A DNA stretch of 64,000 nucleotides from Flavobacterium psychroterrae. Lineage in GTDB: Bacteria > Bacteroidota > Bacteroidia > Flavobacteriales > Flavobacteriaceae. Made by a program: the position numbers and the translations under genes. The stretch covers positions 121,052 through 185,051 of the forward strand of contig NZ_JAGYVZ010000011.1 in the NCBI RefSeq assembly GCF_018380615.1, given 5' to 3'. A model generated the notes under the pieces. That model saw nothing but the letters and a program-made list of their open reading frames with translations. It had not been told where the DNA came from and did not search any database. How positions within the stretch are numbered: position 1 is the stretch's first letter; each line of letters begins with the position of its first letter. Shown one piece after another: positions 8,216 through 18,602 of the stretch.

Positions 8216-11200
8216 ATGAAACCAAAGTTCAATGGATTTTTAGTACTATTATTAGTGCTATTCGCGCAATTAACCTTTGCGCAAGAAAGAGCTGTCTCGG
8301 GGACTGTAACCGATGATGCAGGAATGCCTTTACCTGGCGTAAGTGTATTAATTAAGGGAACAAAAACTGGCACACAAACTGATTTTGATGGTAAATACTC
8401 CATTAAAGCAACAACAAGTCAAGTTTTAGTATTTAGCTACATTGGAATGAAATCGCAAGAAATTACAGCGAGCTCATCACAAGTGAACACTAAATTATCC
8501 GGAGATGCCCAACAACTTGAAGGAGTAGTAGTAACTACTGCGATGGGGATTAAAAGAGAAAAAAAATCTTTAGGGTATGCCTCTCAACAAATTGCAGGAA
8601 AAGATATTAATGGCGGAGCAGGAAATGCTAACGTTGCCAACCTTTTATCTGGTAAAGCTGCCGGTGTTGAAGTTCAAAGAAATAATAACTTTGGAGGATC
8701 TACAAATGTTGTAATTAGAGGAAATAAGTCACTTACAGGAAACAACCAAGCACTTTGGGTAATTGACGGGGTACCAATTGACAACTCGAATTCAAACGCA
8801 TCTTCTCAACAAGTTGGTGGTGGAGGTTACGATTATGGAAATAATGCATCAGATATCAACCAAGAAGACATTGAAAGCATCAACATCCTTAAAGGAGCAG
8901 CCGCAACAGCACTTTATGGCTCAAGAGCCGCAAATGGTGTTGTAATGGTAACAACAAAAAAAGGAAAATCAAATGATAACAAAATTGGTTTTTCATTTTC
9001 AAGCGGATTTACAAATGGAAGTATCGACAAAAAGACATTTCCTGAATATCAAAACAAATATGGATCTGGTTACGGTTTTGGATCTTCATTTTTAGGAACC
9101 GGAACGCCTGACACAGTAGACACATCAAATGATGCCTCTGATGGAGACGCATTCGACAATCAGCCAGTTTACCAATGGGATGCTTTTACACCATTTTCAC
9201 CAAATTACGGTAAGGCTACGCCATGGGCAGCTGCAAAAAATGGTCCGTCAAAATTCTTCAATGATGCTCATACATTTGTTAATAGCATATCGTTAGAAAA
9301 ATCTACAGACAGATCTAGCTTATCGATGAGTTATGTAAATACAAACCAAACAGGTATTTTACCAAATAGCGAACTGAAGAAAAACCAGATAAGCGCAAGA
9401 TTTAGTCAAAAAGTTACCGACAAGCTTACCGCTAACGCATATGCTGCGGTTACATTGCAAAGTACAGTGGGTAGAAACTCAACTGGATACAATGACAATA
9501 TCATGAGTAACTTTAGACAATGGTGGCAAACAAATACTGACGTTCGAGCTTTAAAAGACGTTTACTTTGCATCAGGAGGACAAAACGTAACTTGGAACTG
9601 GGCTGATCCAACTGATCCATCAGGTTTAGTACCTGCATATTGGGACAACCCTTACTTTACTCGTTATCAAAATTACTCTTCAGATGACAGAACACGTTTA
9701 TTTAGCTATGCATCTCTTAACTATGACATCACTCCTTGGTTAAGCGCATTAGGAAGAGTTTCCCTAGATACCTACAAACAACTTCAAGAAGAAAGAAGAG
9801 CTATAGGATCTATTGCTTCAGGATTTGGTCTTTCTCCTGTTGATGAATCATCAGGTTACCAAAGAAATGATATCAACTTTCAAGAGATTAATTATGATTT
9901 CATGTTAAATTTCAATAAAAAATTTGGCGACGACATTAGCGTAAATGGAGTTATTGGAACAAACATCAGAAGAAATGACAGAGAAAGCGTATTAGCTTCA
10001 ACTGTTGGTGGATTGGTAGTACCTGGAATATATGCTCTGTCAAATTCCCGTTTAGACTTACCATTCCCAAAAGAAGCAAAAATATCTTCAGGTGTTAATG
10101 GTATTTATGCTCAAGGTTCTATCGGATTCTTAGACACTTACTTCTTGGACGCATCTGTAAGAAGAGACGTTTCATCTACATTACCAGACGACAACAATTC
10201 ATATGTTTATCCTGCAGTTTCAGGATCTTTCTTATTCTCAAACCTTGTAAAAGCAAACTGGTTGAACCTTGGAAAATTCAGAGTGAATTATGCTGAAGTT
10301 GGAAATGACGCAGATGCTTTACAATTGAATAATACATATACAAGAGTTTCAAACTTTCAAGGACAACCTCTTTATACAAACTCATTACTACTTCCATTTC
10401 GTAGTATCAACAAAGATCCAAACCTAAAACCTGAGAGAACAAAATCTTTCGAAGTTGGTTTAGAAACAAGTTTACTAGACAGAAGATTAGGATTTGACAT
10501 TACTTACTACAAAACAAATTCAGTTGATCAAATCGTTTCAGCAGCAGTTTCATCTGCATCTGGATACACTGCAGGATTAGTTAACGGTGGAAATATCGAA
10601 AACACAGGTTTAGAGCTACAATTAAGCGGAACTCCAATTAAAACGAAAGATTTTAGCTGGGAAATTATTGTAAACTGGTCTAATAACAAAAGTAAAGTTA
10701 TCTCTTTACCGAACGGTTTAGACAATCTTCAATTAGGATCTTTCCAAGGAGGTGTTACAGTTAACGCAGCTCCTGGAGAAGCTTATGGAGCATTAAAAGG
10801 AACCGATTACGTGTACACAAATGGACAGCCAACTGTAGATCAAGCTACAGGAAAATATCTAATATCAACAAACTCAAGCAATACAATTGGAAACATAACT
10901 CCAGATTGGATTGGTGGTGTTAGAAATAAATTTAGCTATAAAAATTTAACTTTTGGATTTTTAATTGACACTCAAAAAGGTGGAGATATTTACTCATTAG
11001 ATATGTATTATGGTCTTGCATCAGGATTATACAAAGAAACTGCTGTAGGCGACATTAGAGAAAATGGAACATTAAATGCAGGAGTAGCACCAGACGGAAG
11101 TCCAAACACTGTTAAAACAAAAGGAGGCTCAATAGCAAATAGTTTAGGATATCAAGCTGCACCAAACAAAACTTTCATTTACGACGCTTCTTTTGTAAAA

Positions 11201-11431
11201 TTAAGAGAGGTATCTATTACTTACAACTTCCCTAAAAAGATGTTCGACAATACATTCTTAAGCTCTGCCTCTGCAAGCCTTGTAGGATCGAACTTATGGA
11301 TAATCAGTAAAAATCTACCTTACGCAGATCCAGAAAGCGGATTATCTTCAGGAAATAGCTCTAGAGGTTATTCAGTTGGTTCATTACCAACAACTAGAGA
11401 TATTGGATTTAACTTAACATTCAAATTTTAA
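8216..11431 (+). CDS. SusC-family TonB-dependent outer-membrane receptor (copy 1)
   Basis: SusC proteins are TonB-driven outer-membrane transporters that work with a SusD lipoprotein lid to import glycans or peptides. The 1071-residue protein has a signal peptide ending in FAQ at residue 23. A carboxypeptidase-regulatory-like domain (about 27-110, SGTVTDDAGMPLPGVSVLIKG) follows, then the plug with VIRGNKSLTGNNQALWVIDG and the ALYGSRAANGVVMVTTKKGK signature, then a long barrel ending KF. The next gene, 10 bases downstream, is its SusD partner. No glycoside hydrolase, sulfatase or anti-sigma regulator lies nearby, so the substrate cannot be inferred. Its N-terminal domain is nearly the same as that of the second SusC at 13.3 kb, while plug and barrel differ strongly. 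Confidence 0.93.
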   Translation: MKPKFNGFLVLLLVLFAQLTFAQERAVSGTVTDDAGMPLPGVSVLIKGTKTGTQTDFDGKYSIKATTSQVLVFSYIGMKSQEITASSSQVNTKLSGDAQQLEGVVVTTAMGIKREKKSLGYASQQIAGKDINGGAGNANVANLLSGKAAGVEVQRNNNFGGSTNVVIRGNKSLTGNNQALWVIDGVPIDNSNSNASSQQVGGGGYDYGNNASDINQEDIESINILKGAAATALYGSRAANGVVMVTTKKGKSNDNKIGFSFSSGFTNGSIDKKTFPEYQNKYGSGYGFGSSFLGTGTPDTVDTSNDASDGDAFDNQPVYQWDAFTPFSPNYGKATPWAAAKNGPSKFFNDAHTFVNSISLEKSTDRSSLSMSYVNTNQTGILPNSELKKNQISARFSQKVTDKLTANAYAAVTLQSTVGRNSTGYNDNIMSNFRQWWQTNTDVRALKDVYFASGGQNVTWNWADPTDPSGLVPAYWDNPYFTRYQNYSSDDRTRLFSYASLNYDITPWLSALGRVSLDTYKQLQEERRAIGSIASGFGLSPVDESSGYQRNDINFQEINYDFMLNFNKKFGDDISVNGVIGTNIRRNDRESVLASTVGGLVVPGIYALSNSRLDLPFPKEAKISSGVNGIYAQGSIGFLDTYFLDASVRRDVSSTLPDDNNSYVYPAVSGSFLFSNLVKANWLNLGKFRVNYAEVGNDADALQLNNTYTRVSNFQGQPLYTNSLLLPFRSINKDPNLKPERTKSFEVGLETSLLDRRLGFDITYYKTNSVDQIVSAAVSSASGYTAGLVNGGNIENTGLELQLSGTPIKTKDFSWEIIVNWSNNKSKVISLPNGLDNLQLGSFQGGVTVNAAPGEAYGALKGTDYVYTNGQPTVDQATGKYLISTNSSNTIGNITPDWIGGVRNKFSYKNLTFGFLIDTQKGGDIYSLDMYYGLASGLYKETAVGDIRENGTLNAGVAPDGSPNTVKTKGGSIANSLGYQAAPNKTFIYDASFVKLREVSITYNFPKKMFDNTFLSSASASLVGSNLWIISKNLPYADPESGLSSGNSSRGYSVGSLPTTRDIGFNLTFKF

Positions 11432-11441
11432 TACAGAAAAA

Positions 11442-12944
11442 ATGAAAAAATTAATATATGCTTTAGGAATTATGATCCTCACAATTTCATGTGATGATAA
11501 TAGCCTAACAGACTTAAATGTAGATGTAAAAAACCCTTCTGTAGTACCAGCAAGCACATTATTCACTAATGCAGAAAAAGGATTAACAGAACAACTTGTT
11601 AATACCAATGTAAATAAAAACATATTTAGATTAGTAAACCAGCAATGGACAGAGACTACATATCTGGACGAATCTACTTACAACTGGGTAACTCGTAAAA
11701 TTTCTGACAATCACTGGGACAGATTGTATGCTGGAAGTTTAGCCGAACTTTCTCAAGCAAAAGATTTTATTGATAAAGAGGTAATCATATCTACAGATCC
11801 TGAATTTGCACAAAAAACCATTATCAAAAAAAACCAATTGATACTTATTGATATCTTATCGGTTTACACATATCAAATATTAGTTGATACATATGGCGAT
11901 GTACCATATTCAGAAGCCTTGAAAGGATCAGGAAATTACCTTCCTAAATATGACAAAGCAGTTGATATATACAAAGACCTTATTGTTCGTTTAAATGCCA
12001 GCATTGCTAATATAGATGTTTCAAAACCTGCATTTGGCGCTGCCGATGTTATTTACCAAGATGATTTAGACGCCTGGGTTAAATTTGCAAACAGTATCAA
12101 ATTAAAATTAGGAGTAAACCTGAAAGCATCTGGTTTAGAATCTGCAATTGCTGATGCTGCAATTATATCTGGTTCTACAGGTGCATTTACATCTAATGCA
12201 GATAATGCTAAATTACCATACATGGTAAATCTTCCTAATACAAATCCGCTTTACGTGGATATGGTATTTTCAGGAAGAAATGATTTTGTTGTTGCAAAAC
12301 CATTTGTTGACGCTTTAGTTACTCTAAATGACCCAAGAAAAACTGCCTATTTCAGACCAACTTATAAGGATACTAATTCAGATGGTGATTTAGTTACAAT
12401 TACAGGTTACAAAGGAGGAATAGTTGGATCTAAAAATAGCCAATCTAGATTTACACATGCGAGCGACAAGATAAAAGCACCAGACTTTAGCGGAACTTTA
12501 TTAGATTATGCTGAAGTAGAATTTTTACTTGCCGAAGCTGCCGGAAGAGGAGTTGCAGTAAGCGGTGATATCGCCACACATTATGAAGCAGCAATTAGAG
12601 CATCGATGCAAGATTGGGGTATAGCCCCAGCAGATGCTGAAGCATATTTACTTCAACCTACTGTTGCTTATGCTACAGCTACAGGAACATGGCAACAAAA
12701 AGTTGGAGAGCAAGCATGGTACGCTTTATTCAATAGAGGATTTGAAGGGTGGACATCTACAAGAAGATTAAACTTTCCTGTTCTTACACCGCCGGCAAAT
12801 GCTGATGCAGCTGCAGGAGGTCAAGTTCCGTCAAGAATGGCTTACCCTATTAGAGAGCAAACATTAAATGCTACAAATTATAATGCTGCCGCTACCTCAA
12901 TTGGAGGAGACAAATTAAGCACAAAAATATTTTGGGATAAATAA
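11442..12944 (+). CDS. SusD-family surface lipoprotein (copy 1)
   Basis: SusD-like lipoproteins form the substrate-binding lid on a SusC channel. The 500-residue sequence begins with a lipoprotein signal peptide, with the lipobox cysteine at residue 17 (LTISC) followed by acidic residues (CDDNSLTD), in keeping with surface export in this phylum. The helical TPR-like body and the sequence style fit the SusD_like_2 branch (PF12771). It lies 10 bases after its SusC and is followed by a hairpin terminator, so the pair forms a two-gene operon. The ligand is unknown. Confidence 0.88.
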   Translation: MKKLIYALGIMILTISCDDNSLTDLNVDVKNPSVVPASTLFTNAEKGLTEQLVNTNVNKNIFRLVNQQWTETTYLDESTYNWVTRKISDNHWDRLYAGSLAELSQAKDFIDKEVIISTDPEFAQKTIIKKNQLILIDILSVYTYQILVDTYGDVPYSEALKGSGNYLPKYDKAVDIYKDLIVRLNASIANIDVSKPAFGAADVIYQDDLDAWVKFANSIKLKLGVNLKASGLESAIADAAIISGSTGAFTSNADNAKLPYMVNLPNTNPLYVDMVFSGRNDFVVAKPFVDALVTLNDPRKTAYFRPTYKDTNSDGDLVTITGYKGGIVGSKNSQSRFTHASDKIKAPDFSGTLLDYAEVEFLLAEAAGRGVAVSGDIATHYEAAIRASMQDWGIAPADAEAYLLQPTVAYATATGTWQQKVGEQAWYALFNRGFEGWTSTRRLNFPVLTPPANADAAAGGQVPSRMAYPIREQTLNATNYNAAATSIGGDKLSTKIFWDK

Positions 12945-13250
12945 AAAATCACTAACATAATTTAACATAAAGCCACTCTAGTATAGAGTGGCTTTTTTGT
13001 ATAAAAGTTATAAAAAAAGAAAAAGTAATTCAAATTTGTCAAAATTTAACAACTCTAGCAACATCAAAAATTTAATTATTATTAAATTTTAATCAAAAAA
13101 ATGAGAAATTATTATTTACATCGGCTTTTTAACTATAAAAAAACAATATACAGCGGTAAAATCATAATTTAACTAAAAAAAAAGCGCCTTATATTAGGTA
13201 GATTAACAAATTATTAAGAATTTTGTCAAACTAATTCAAAATATTTAAAA
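12945..13250. other. 306-base gap between the two SusCD operons
   Basis: It contains the terminator of the first operon, an AT-rich stretch with no reading frame, and at its end a leader of about 45 bases that matches the leader of the first SusC gene (ATTAACAAATTATTA, then ACTAATTCAAAATA). No clear TAnnTTTG box was found. Confidence 0.7.
12970..12998 (+). terminator. terminator of first SusCD operon
   Basis: AAGCCACTCTA and TAGAGTGGCTT form an 11-base-pair stem with a 3-base loop, followed by a T run. The core CCACTCT/AGAGTGG is shared with the terminator of the second SusCD operon. Confidence 0.9.
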
Positions 13251-16200
13251 ATGAAACTAAAGTTCAATGGATTCTTAGTACTTTTATTAGTACTAGTTGC
13301 GCAACTTACTTTCGCGCAAGAAAGAGCTGTTACTGGAACAGTTTCTGACAATACAGGAATGCCTCTACCAGGTGTTGGTGTATTAGTTAAAGGAACTAAA
13401 ACAGGAACGCAAACAGACTTTGATGGTAAATTTTCTATCAAAGCATCTTCAAGTCAAGTTTTGGTATTTAGCTACATTGGGATGAAAACTCAAGAAGTAG
13501 CTGCAAGTTCAACTTCACTTAATATTAAATTAAAAGACGATTCAGTTGAATTGGAAGGTGTAGTTGTAACTGCATTGGGTATTAAAAAAGACGAGAAAAA
13601 ACTTGGTTACGCAGTATCTAAAGTAACTTCAGATGAAATTACTAAATCTGGAGAACAAAACGTTCTTCAGGCATTAGCAGGAAAAGCTGCAGGTGTACAA
13701 ATTATTGGTTCTGGAGGTACTCCTGGTGCATCAAGTAAAATTATTATTAGAGGTGCAAATACTATTACAGGATCTACAGACCCTTTGATCGTAGTTGACG
13801 GTATTCCGATTGACAACAGCACAACTCAAACTGCTGCTGGAGACAATCCTTTTAATGCTAACTTATCAGGAATCAACAATTCAAACAGAGCATTAGACAT
13901 CAACCCTAATGATATTGAAAGCGTTACCATTCTTAAAGGACCTGCGGCAGCAGCTTTATATGGAGCGAGAGCTGGTAATGGGGTTATTATCTACACAACT
14001 AAAAAAGGTAAAAATGGTAAAGGTTTAGGTATCGATTTCAGTACATCATTATCTATTGACAAAGTAAGCCAATTACCTGCAAGACAAGGAAAATATGTTC
14101 AAGGTGATTACAATTTAACTGGTGTACCAACGTACGCAGTAAACACTCCTCAAAGCTGGGGACCATCTGCAGCTTCTTTAGGGATGAAAACATTTGATCA
14201 ACCAGGCAACTTTTTCCAAGAAGGAATCACAAACACAAACAACATTTCATTCTACGGAGGAGACGAAAAAGCAACTTTCAGAGCTTCGTATGGTAATGTT
14301 ACTCAAACTGGTATGATTCCAGAAACAGGTCTAAAAAGAAATACAATCAGACTTGCCGGAGACTTAAAACTAAGCGAAAAATGGAAAGCTGGAGCTAGTA
14401 TGCAATACACACATACAACTAATACTTTAGCTCAAAATGGAAGTAATACTTCTGGAGTTATGTTAAGTTTAATGCGTTCCCCTATCAATTATGATTTGAG
14501 AAATTATAAAGACGAGTTTGGAAACAATACAAACTATTTCGCTTCATATGACAATCCATATTTTACTGTAAACGAAAATCCTGCAACCAGTGATGTTAAT
14601 CGCGCGCTAGGAAATATCTTTTTAACTTATAGTCATGCAGAATGGCTATCATTAACTGCTAAAGCAGGTATTGATACATATTCTGATGCTCGTAAACAGA
14701 TCTATGCTGTTTCTTCAAATGGAGATGGATTGGGAGGAATTGGTGAAGTAGCTTTTAACAGCATCACTAATAAAGATTACTACGGAGATTTTATTGCAAC
14801 TGGTTTACTTCCTTTAAAATCTGAATGGTTAAAAATCAACTATACTGCAGGTCTTAACTTACGTTCTACACAATATTTAGATATATTCTCAAGAGGTAAA
14901 GGATTATCTGTTAGAGGACTTTATAATTTAGGAAACACTACAGAATTGTACGCTTCTAACTACGAAGAAAACACTATATCAAGAGCTATATTTGCTCAAT
15001 TAGATTTTGACATTAAAGATCAGGTTTTCTTAGCAGGAACAATTAGAAAAGAATGGTCATCTACATATGGTGACAATGTACAAAGCGCAATATTCCCTTC
15101 AGGAACTGCTTCTTGGATCCTTTCAAACACTTTTGGATGGCAAAATTTCGTAAAGGTAAACTACGGATACGGAGAAGTAGGTATTGCTCCTGCTCCATAT
15201 CGTACAGTTAGTATATTTGGACAACCTAGCATGACTGATGGTTATACTGATGGATTAACCTTCCCTTACGATGGAGTTAATGGTATGGCACTTGGTGGAC
15301 GTTTAGGAAACCCAGACTTAAAACCAGAAAGAGTATTAGGTCACGATTTAGGTTTAAGCACTAAATTTTTTGATAATCGTTTATCTATTGATTTAAGTCT
15401 TTACTACAAGACATCAAAAGATTTATTAATTGACGTTCCTTTAGCTCAATCATCAGGCTATTCTTCACAGTACAAAAATGCTGCTGAATTAGTAAATAAA
15501 GGTATTGAACTTGAAGTTGGATATGACATTTTCAAAAAAAGTAACCCATTTCAATGGAACATCAACGCAAACTGGGCTAAAAACGAAAATGAAGTTACTG
15601 ACATTTCTGGTGGTTTAAGTGAAATTTCTATCGAAAGTGCTTTTGCTTCAATTGGATATTATGCAGTTAAAGGACAACCATTAGGAAGTTTTTACGGAAC
15701 TAAATGGCAACGTGATGCTAACGGTCAAAAAATTATTGGAGCTAATGGAATTCCATTACTTGATGGAGAAACAGGAAACCTTGGTAATTCAGCTCCTAAA
15801 TGGACTGGAGGAATCAGAAACACATTCTCTTACAAAAGAGTAACTTTATCAGCGTTGTTAGATATTAGATACGGAGGAGAAGTTTATAATGGTACTTTAG
15901 CAAGATTAAACAGCATCGGTATCTCTGAAGCTTCTGCTGACAGAGAGAAAACATATATTGTAGAAGGAGTTAAAGCTGACGGTACACCAAATACAACACC
16001 TATAACTGCACAACAATACTACAGACAAGTTGTCGGCGATGGTGGTGGGGCTGCAGAAGAAGCAGTAGAAACTGTAAACTGGGTTAGACTTCGTGATGCA
16101 ACTATAAGCTATGATTTTAATGTAAAACAATTTCCTTTCTTCTCAGCTGCACAGCTTTCACTTACAGGTAGAAACTTATGGTTAAATACTAACTATAAAG

Positions 16201-16313
16201 GTGTAGATCCTGAAACAAGTTTAACAGGAGCAGGTTCTAGAATTAATGGATTAGATTATTTCAACAATCCAGGTAGCAAATCATTCATAATGAGTCTACG
16301 TGTAAGCTTCTAA
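13251..16313 (+). CDS. SusC-family TonB-dependent outer-membrane receptor (copy 2)
   Basis: This second SusC-like importer has 1020 residues. Its signal peptide (MKLKFNGFLVLLLVL... to FAQ) and regulatory-like domain (TGTVSDNTGMPLPGVGVLVKG, residues about 27-105) are almost identical to copy 1. The plug carries KIIIRGANTITGSTDPLIVVDG and ALYGARAGNGVIIYTTKKGK, and the barrel ends in RVSF. Beyond the plug the two proteins are clearly diverged, so they probably transport different substrates. It is followed 16 bases later by its SusD. The shared leader and terminator suggest an old duplication of the whole operon, with the 5' part kept similar by selection or recombination. Confidence 0.93.
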   Translation: MKLKFNGFLVLLLVLVAQLTFAQERAVTGTVSDNTGMPLPGVGVLVKGTKTGTQTDFDGKFSIKASSSQVLVFSYIGMKTQEVAASSTSLNIKLKDDSVELEGVVVTALGIKKDEKKLGYAVSKVTSDEITKSGEQNVLQALAGKAAGVQIIGSGGTPGASSKIIIRGANTITGSTDPLIVVDGIPIDNSTTQTAAGDNPFNANLSGINNSNRALDINPNDIESVTILKGPAAAALYGARAGNGVIIYTTKKGKNGKGLGIDFSTSLSIDKVSQLPARQGKYVQGDYNLTGVPTYAVNTPQSWGPSAASLGMKTFDQPGNFFQEGITNTNNISFYGGDEKATFRASYGNVTQTGMIPETGLKRNTIRLAGDLKLSEKWKAGASMQYTHTTNTLAQNGSNTSGVMLSLMRSPINYDLRNYKDEFGNNTNYFASYDNPYFTVNENPATSDVNRALGNIFLTYSHAEWLSLTAKAGIDTYSDARKQIYAVSSNGDGLGGIGEVAFNSITNKDYYGDFIATGLLPLKSEWLKINYTAGLNLRSTQYLDIFSRGKGLSVRGLYNLGNTTELYASNYEENTISRAIFAQLDFDIKDQVFLAGTIRKEWSSTYGDNVQSAIFPSGTASWILSNTFGWQNFVKVNYGYGEVGIAPAPYRTVSIFGQPSMTDGYTDGLTFPYDGVNGMALGGRLGNPDLKPERVLGHDLGLSTKFFDNRLSIDLSLYYKTSKDLLIDVPLAQSSGYSSQYKNAAELVNKGIELEVGYDIFKKSNPFQWNINANWAKNENEVTDISGGLSEISIESAFASIGYYAVKGQPLGSFYGTKWQRDANGQKIIGANGIPLLDGETGNLGNSAPKWTGGIRNTFSYKRVTLSALLDIRYGGEVYNGTLARLNSIGISEASADREKTYIVEGVKADGTPNTTPITAQQYYRQVVGDGGGAAEEAVETVNWVRLRDATISYDFNVKQFPFFSAAQLSLTGRNLWLNTNYKGVDPETSLTGAGSRINGLDYFNNPGSKSFIMSLRVSF

Positions 16314-16329
16314 TTTAAAACAAATAAAA

Positions 16330-17736
16330 ATGAAAAAATATATAAAAAGCATAATTCTTGCGGCGTTTAGTATTAGTTTACTAACTGGCTGTCAGACAGA
16401 ATTAGACGACTTTAATGACAATCCAAATAACCCTTCAACAAGCAATCCATCCTTATTAGTGGCTGCTATGGAAGTATCTACTTTTCAAACTCACACTAGT
16501 GGACTAACAAGAAATGCAGGTATTTTCACTCAACATTTAGCTGGTACGAATGTTGGTCAAATGGGAGAAATTGCACGTTACATTGTAACTGAGCAAGATG
16601 TAAACAACGAATGGAATACTCTTTATCAAACTACTTTGATGAATGGTCATATTTTAAACAGAGATTTCGCTAAAGACTACCCTTGGTACAATGGAATCGG
16701 ACAAGTATTAACTGCATTAAACTTAGGCTATGCTACAGATATGTGGGGAGATATTCCTTACGATGAAGCTTTTCTTGCAGCTGAAGGAAATAAAAATCCT
16801 AAATACAATACACAACAAGAAATCTATGAAAGAATTCAAACTCTTCTAGATAAAGCTATTGTAAACTTATCTCAACCAGAAGATAGCAACGAAGAGATTC
16901 CTGAAGATGCTGATTTCATTTTTAATGGAGACACAGAAAAATGGACAAAAGTTGCTTATGTTTTAAAAGCAAGATTTGCTTTAAGATTAACAAATGTTGA
17001 AGGTAGTACTGTAGCAGCACAAAAAGCATTAGATTATATTACTAAAGCTGACATGACTGCTAATTCAGATGATGCAAACACATATTTCCCTGGTACAGCT
17101 AACAGCTTTAACCAATGGTACGCATTTAATGTGAGTCGTGCAAATTATCTAAAAGTTGGTAAATATTTCGTAGATTATCTACAAAACAATAACGATCCTA
17201 GATTAAGTTTTATGATCGCTAAAAACATACCACCTAAAGGTTCTACTGCACCAGCTATTTATATTGGAAATAGTGCGGAAGATCAAGCATCTACTGGAAC
17301 TTCTTACATAGGACCAAAATATGCAAGTGCAAACTCTTCAATTGGAATAGTAACTTTTGCCGAAGCTAAATTCATTGAAGCTGAAGCAAAAGCTAGATTA
17401 GGTCAACCAAGTGCTCAAGTAGCATTACAAGAAGCTGTAACAGCTTCTGTAACAAAAATTACTGGTTCAGCACCCTCAGCTACCTTCCTAGGAACTGCTA
17501 CAGCAACTTTTGATGTTGCAAATATTATCCAACAAAAATATCTTGCTCTTTTCTTAACTATGGAGCCGTATAATGATTACAGAAGAACTGGATTTCCAGC
17601 TTTAACTCCTAATAAAAATTCAAACACGAAACTTATTCCGGTAAGACTACCAACTCCATCGGACGAAAGACAATACAACACTAACGCAACTGTGGTTAGT
17701 AATGTAACAACTAAAGTTTGGTGGGATAAAGACTAA
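16330..17736 (+). CDS. SusD-family surface lipoprotein (copy 2)
   Basis: The 468-residue lipoprotein is the partner of the SusC just upstream. The signal peptide ends in LLTGC with the cysteine at residue 21, followed by QTELDDF. A conserved SusD_like_2 style is seen through the body, for example GYATDMWGDIPYDEAF near residues 136-151, which matches DTYGDVPYSEAL in copy 1, and the C-terminal KVWWDKD, which matches KIFWDK in copy 1. It is followed by a strong terminator. The substrate is unknown. Confidence 0.88.
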   Translation: MKKYIKSIILAAFSISLLTGCQTELDDFNDNPNNPSTSNPSLLVAAMEVSTFQTHTSGLTRNAGIFTQHLAGTNVGQMGEIARYIVTEQDVNNEWNTLYQTTLMNGHILNRDFAKDYPWYNGIGQVLTALNLGYATDMWGDIPYDEAFLAAEGNKNPKYNTQQEIYERIQTLLDKAIVNLSQPEDSNEEIPEDADFIFNGDTEKWTKVAYVLKARFALRLTNVEGSTVAAQKALDYITKADMTANSDDANTYFPGTANSFNQWYAFNVSRANYLKVGKYFVDYLQNNNDPRLSFMIAKNIPPKGSTAPAIYIGNSAEDQASTGTSYIGPKYASANSSIGIVTFAEAKFIEAEAKARLGQPSAQVALQEAVTASVTKITGSAPSATFLGTATATFDVANIIQQKYLALFLTMEPYNDYRRTGFPALTPNKNSNTKLIPVRLPTPSDERQYNTNATVVSNVTTKVWWDKD

Positions 17737-17760
17737 TTTTATTCTAGAATAAATATATTA

Positions 17761-17793
17761 AACCACTCTGTTCATTCAGAGTGGTTTTTTTTT
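17761..17793 (+). terminator. terminator of second SusCD operon
   Basis: AACCACTCTG and CAGAGTGGTT form a 10-base-pair stem around a 6-base loop, followed by nine T. It ends 28 bases before the rlmB start. Confidence 0.92.
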
Positions 17794-17809
17794 ATATAAA
17801 CATTATACC

Positions 17810-17817
17810 TATATTTG
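17810..17817 (+). promoter_or_regulatory. -7 box directly before rlmB
   Basis: TATATTTG fits TAnnTTTG and ends 4 bases before the ATG, so the transcript would be leaderless or nearly so. No TTG was found at the expected -33 position, which lies in the T run of the preceding terminator. Confidence 0.5.
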
Positions 17818-17821
17818 TCAC

Positions 17822-18556
17822 ATGGAAAAAGAACATCAAATTTTTGGAATTAGAGCCATTATAGAAGCAATTCAAGCAGGTAAAGAAGTTGATAAAGTAT
17901 TTATACAAAAGGAAATTTCTGGAGAATTAATGAAAGATTTAATGAAAGTGATGAAACGCGCTAACATTAATTTCTCTTATGTACCTGTTGAAAAATTAAA
18001 TCGGTTAACACCAAATAATCACCAGGGAGCAGTTGCATCCATCTCTCCTATTGGATTTATAGATTTAGAACATTTAGTTGAATCGACTCTTGCATCTGGT
18101 ACAAAACCATTATTTTTAATACTAGATCAGATTTCTGATGCGCGAAATTTTGGAGCGATCATAAGAACAGCAGAATGTACCGGTGTAAACGGAATCATTG
18201 TTCAAAAGGCAGGATCAGCGCCAGTAAATGGCGATACAGTTAAAACTTCTGCGGGAGCAGTATTTAATGTGCCTATTTGTAAAGTTGAGCATATTAAGGA
18301 TGCTATTTTTTATCTTCAGGGATCAGGAATTAAAACAGTTGCTGCAACTGAAAAAACTGAACAGAATATTTATGACGTAGCATTAAACGAACCTGTAGCT
18401 ATAATTATGGGATCTGAGGACAGAGGAATAAACCCTTCAGTACTTAAAATTGTTGACGAAAAAGCAAAATTACCAATGTTTGGAACAATAGGATCTTTAA
18501 ACGTTTCTGTAGCTTGTGGAGCTTTTCTATATGAAGCTGTTCGCCAAAGAAGTTAA
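17822..18556 (+). CDS. rlmB: 23S rRNA (guanosine-2251-2'-O)-methyltransferase
   Basis: This SPOUT-class enzyme of the TrmH/RlmB family methylates a 2'-hydroxyl in the 23S rRNA P loop using S-adenosylmethionine. The 244-residue protein begins with an N-terminal substrate-binding domain (HQIFGIRAIIEAI, about residues 5-75). The catalytic domain has DQISDARNFGAIIRTAE (motif 1), IMGSEDRGI (motif 2) and IGSLNVSVACGAFLYEA (motif 3, trefoil knot). Length and motif order are standard. The exact target within this family is inferred from the N-terminal domain; other TrmH-type tRNA or rRNA targets are possible but less likely. Confidence 0.88.
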   Translation: MEKEHQIFGIRAIIEAIQAGKEVDKVFIQKEISGELMKDLMKVMKRANINFSYVPVEKLNRLTPNNHQGAVASISPIGFIDLEHLVESTLASGTKPLFLILDQISDARNFGAIIRTAECTGVNGIIVQKAGSAPVNGDTVKTSAGAVFNVPICKVEHIKDAIFYLQGSGIKTVAATEKTEQNIYDVALNEPVAIIMGSEDRGINPSVLKIVDEKAKLPMFGTIGSLNVSVACGAFLYEAVRQRS

Positions 18557-18602
18557 ATAGTATTGAGAATGAGATTACGCATGACAAATAAATCTATCAT
18601 GA

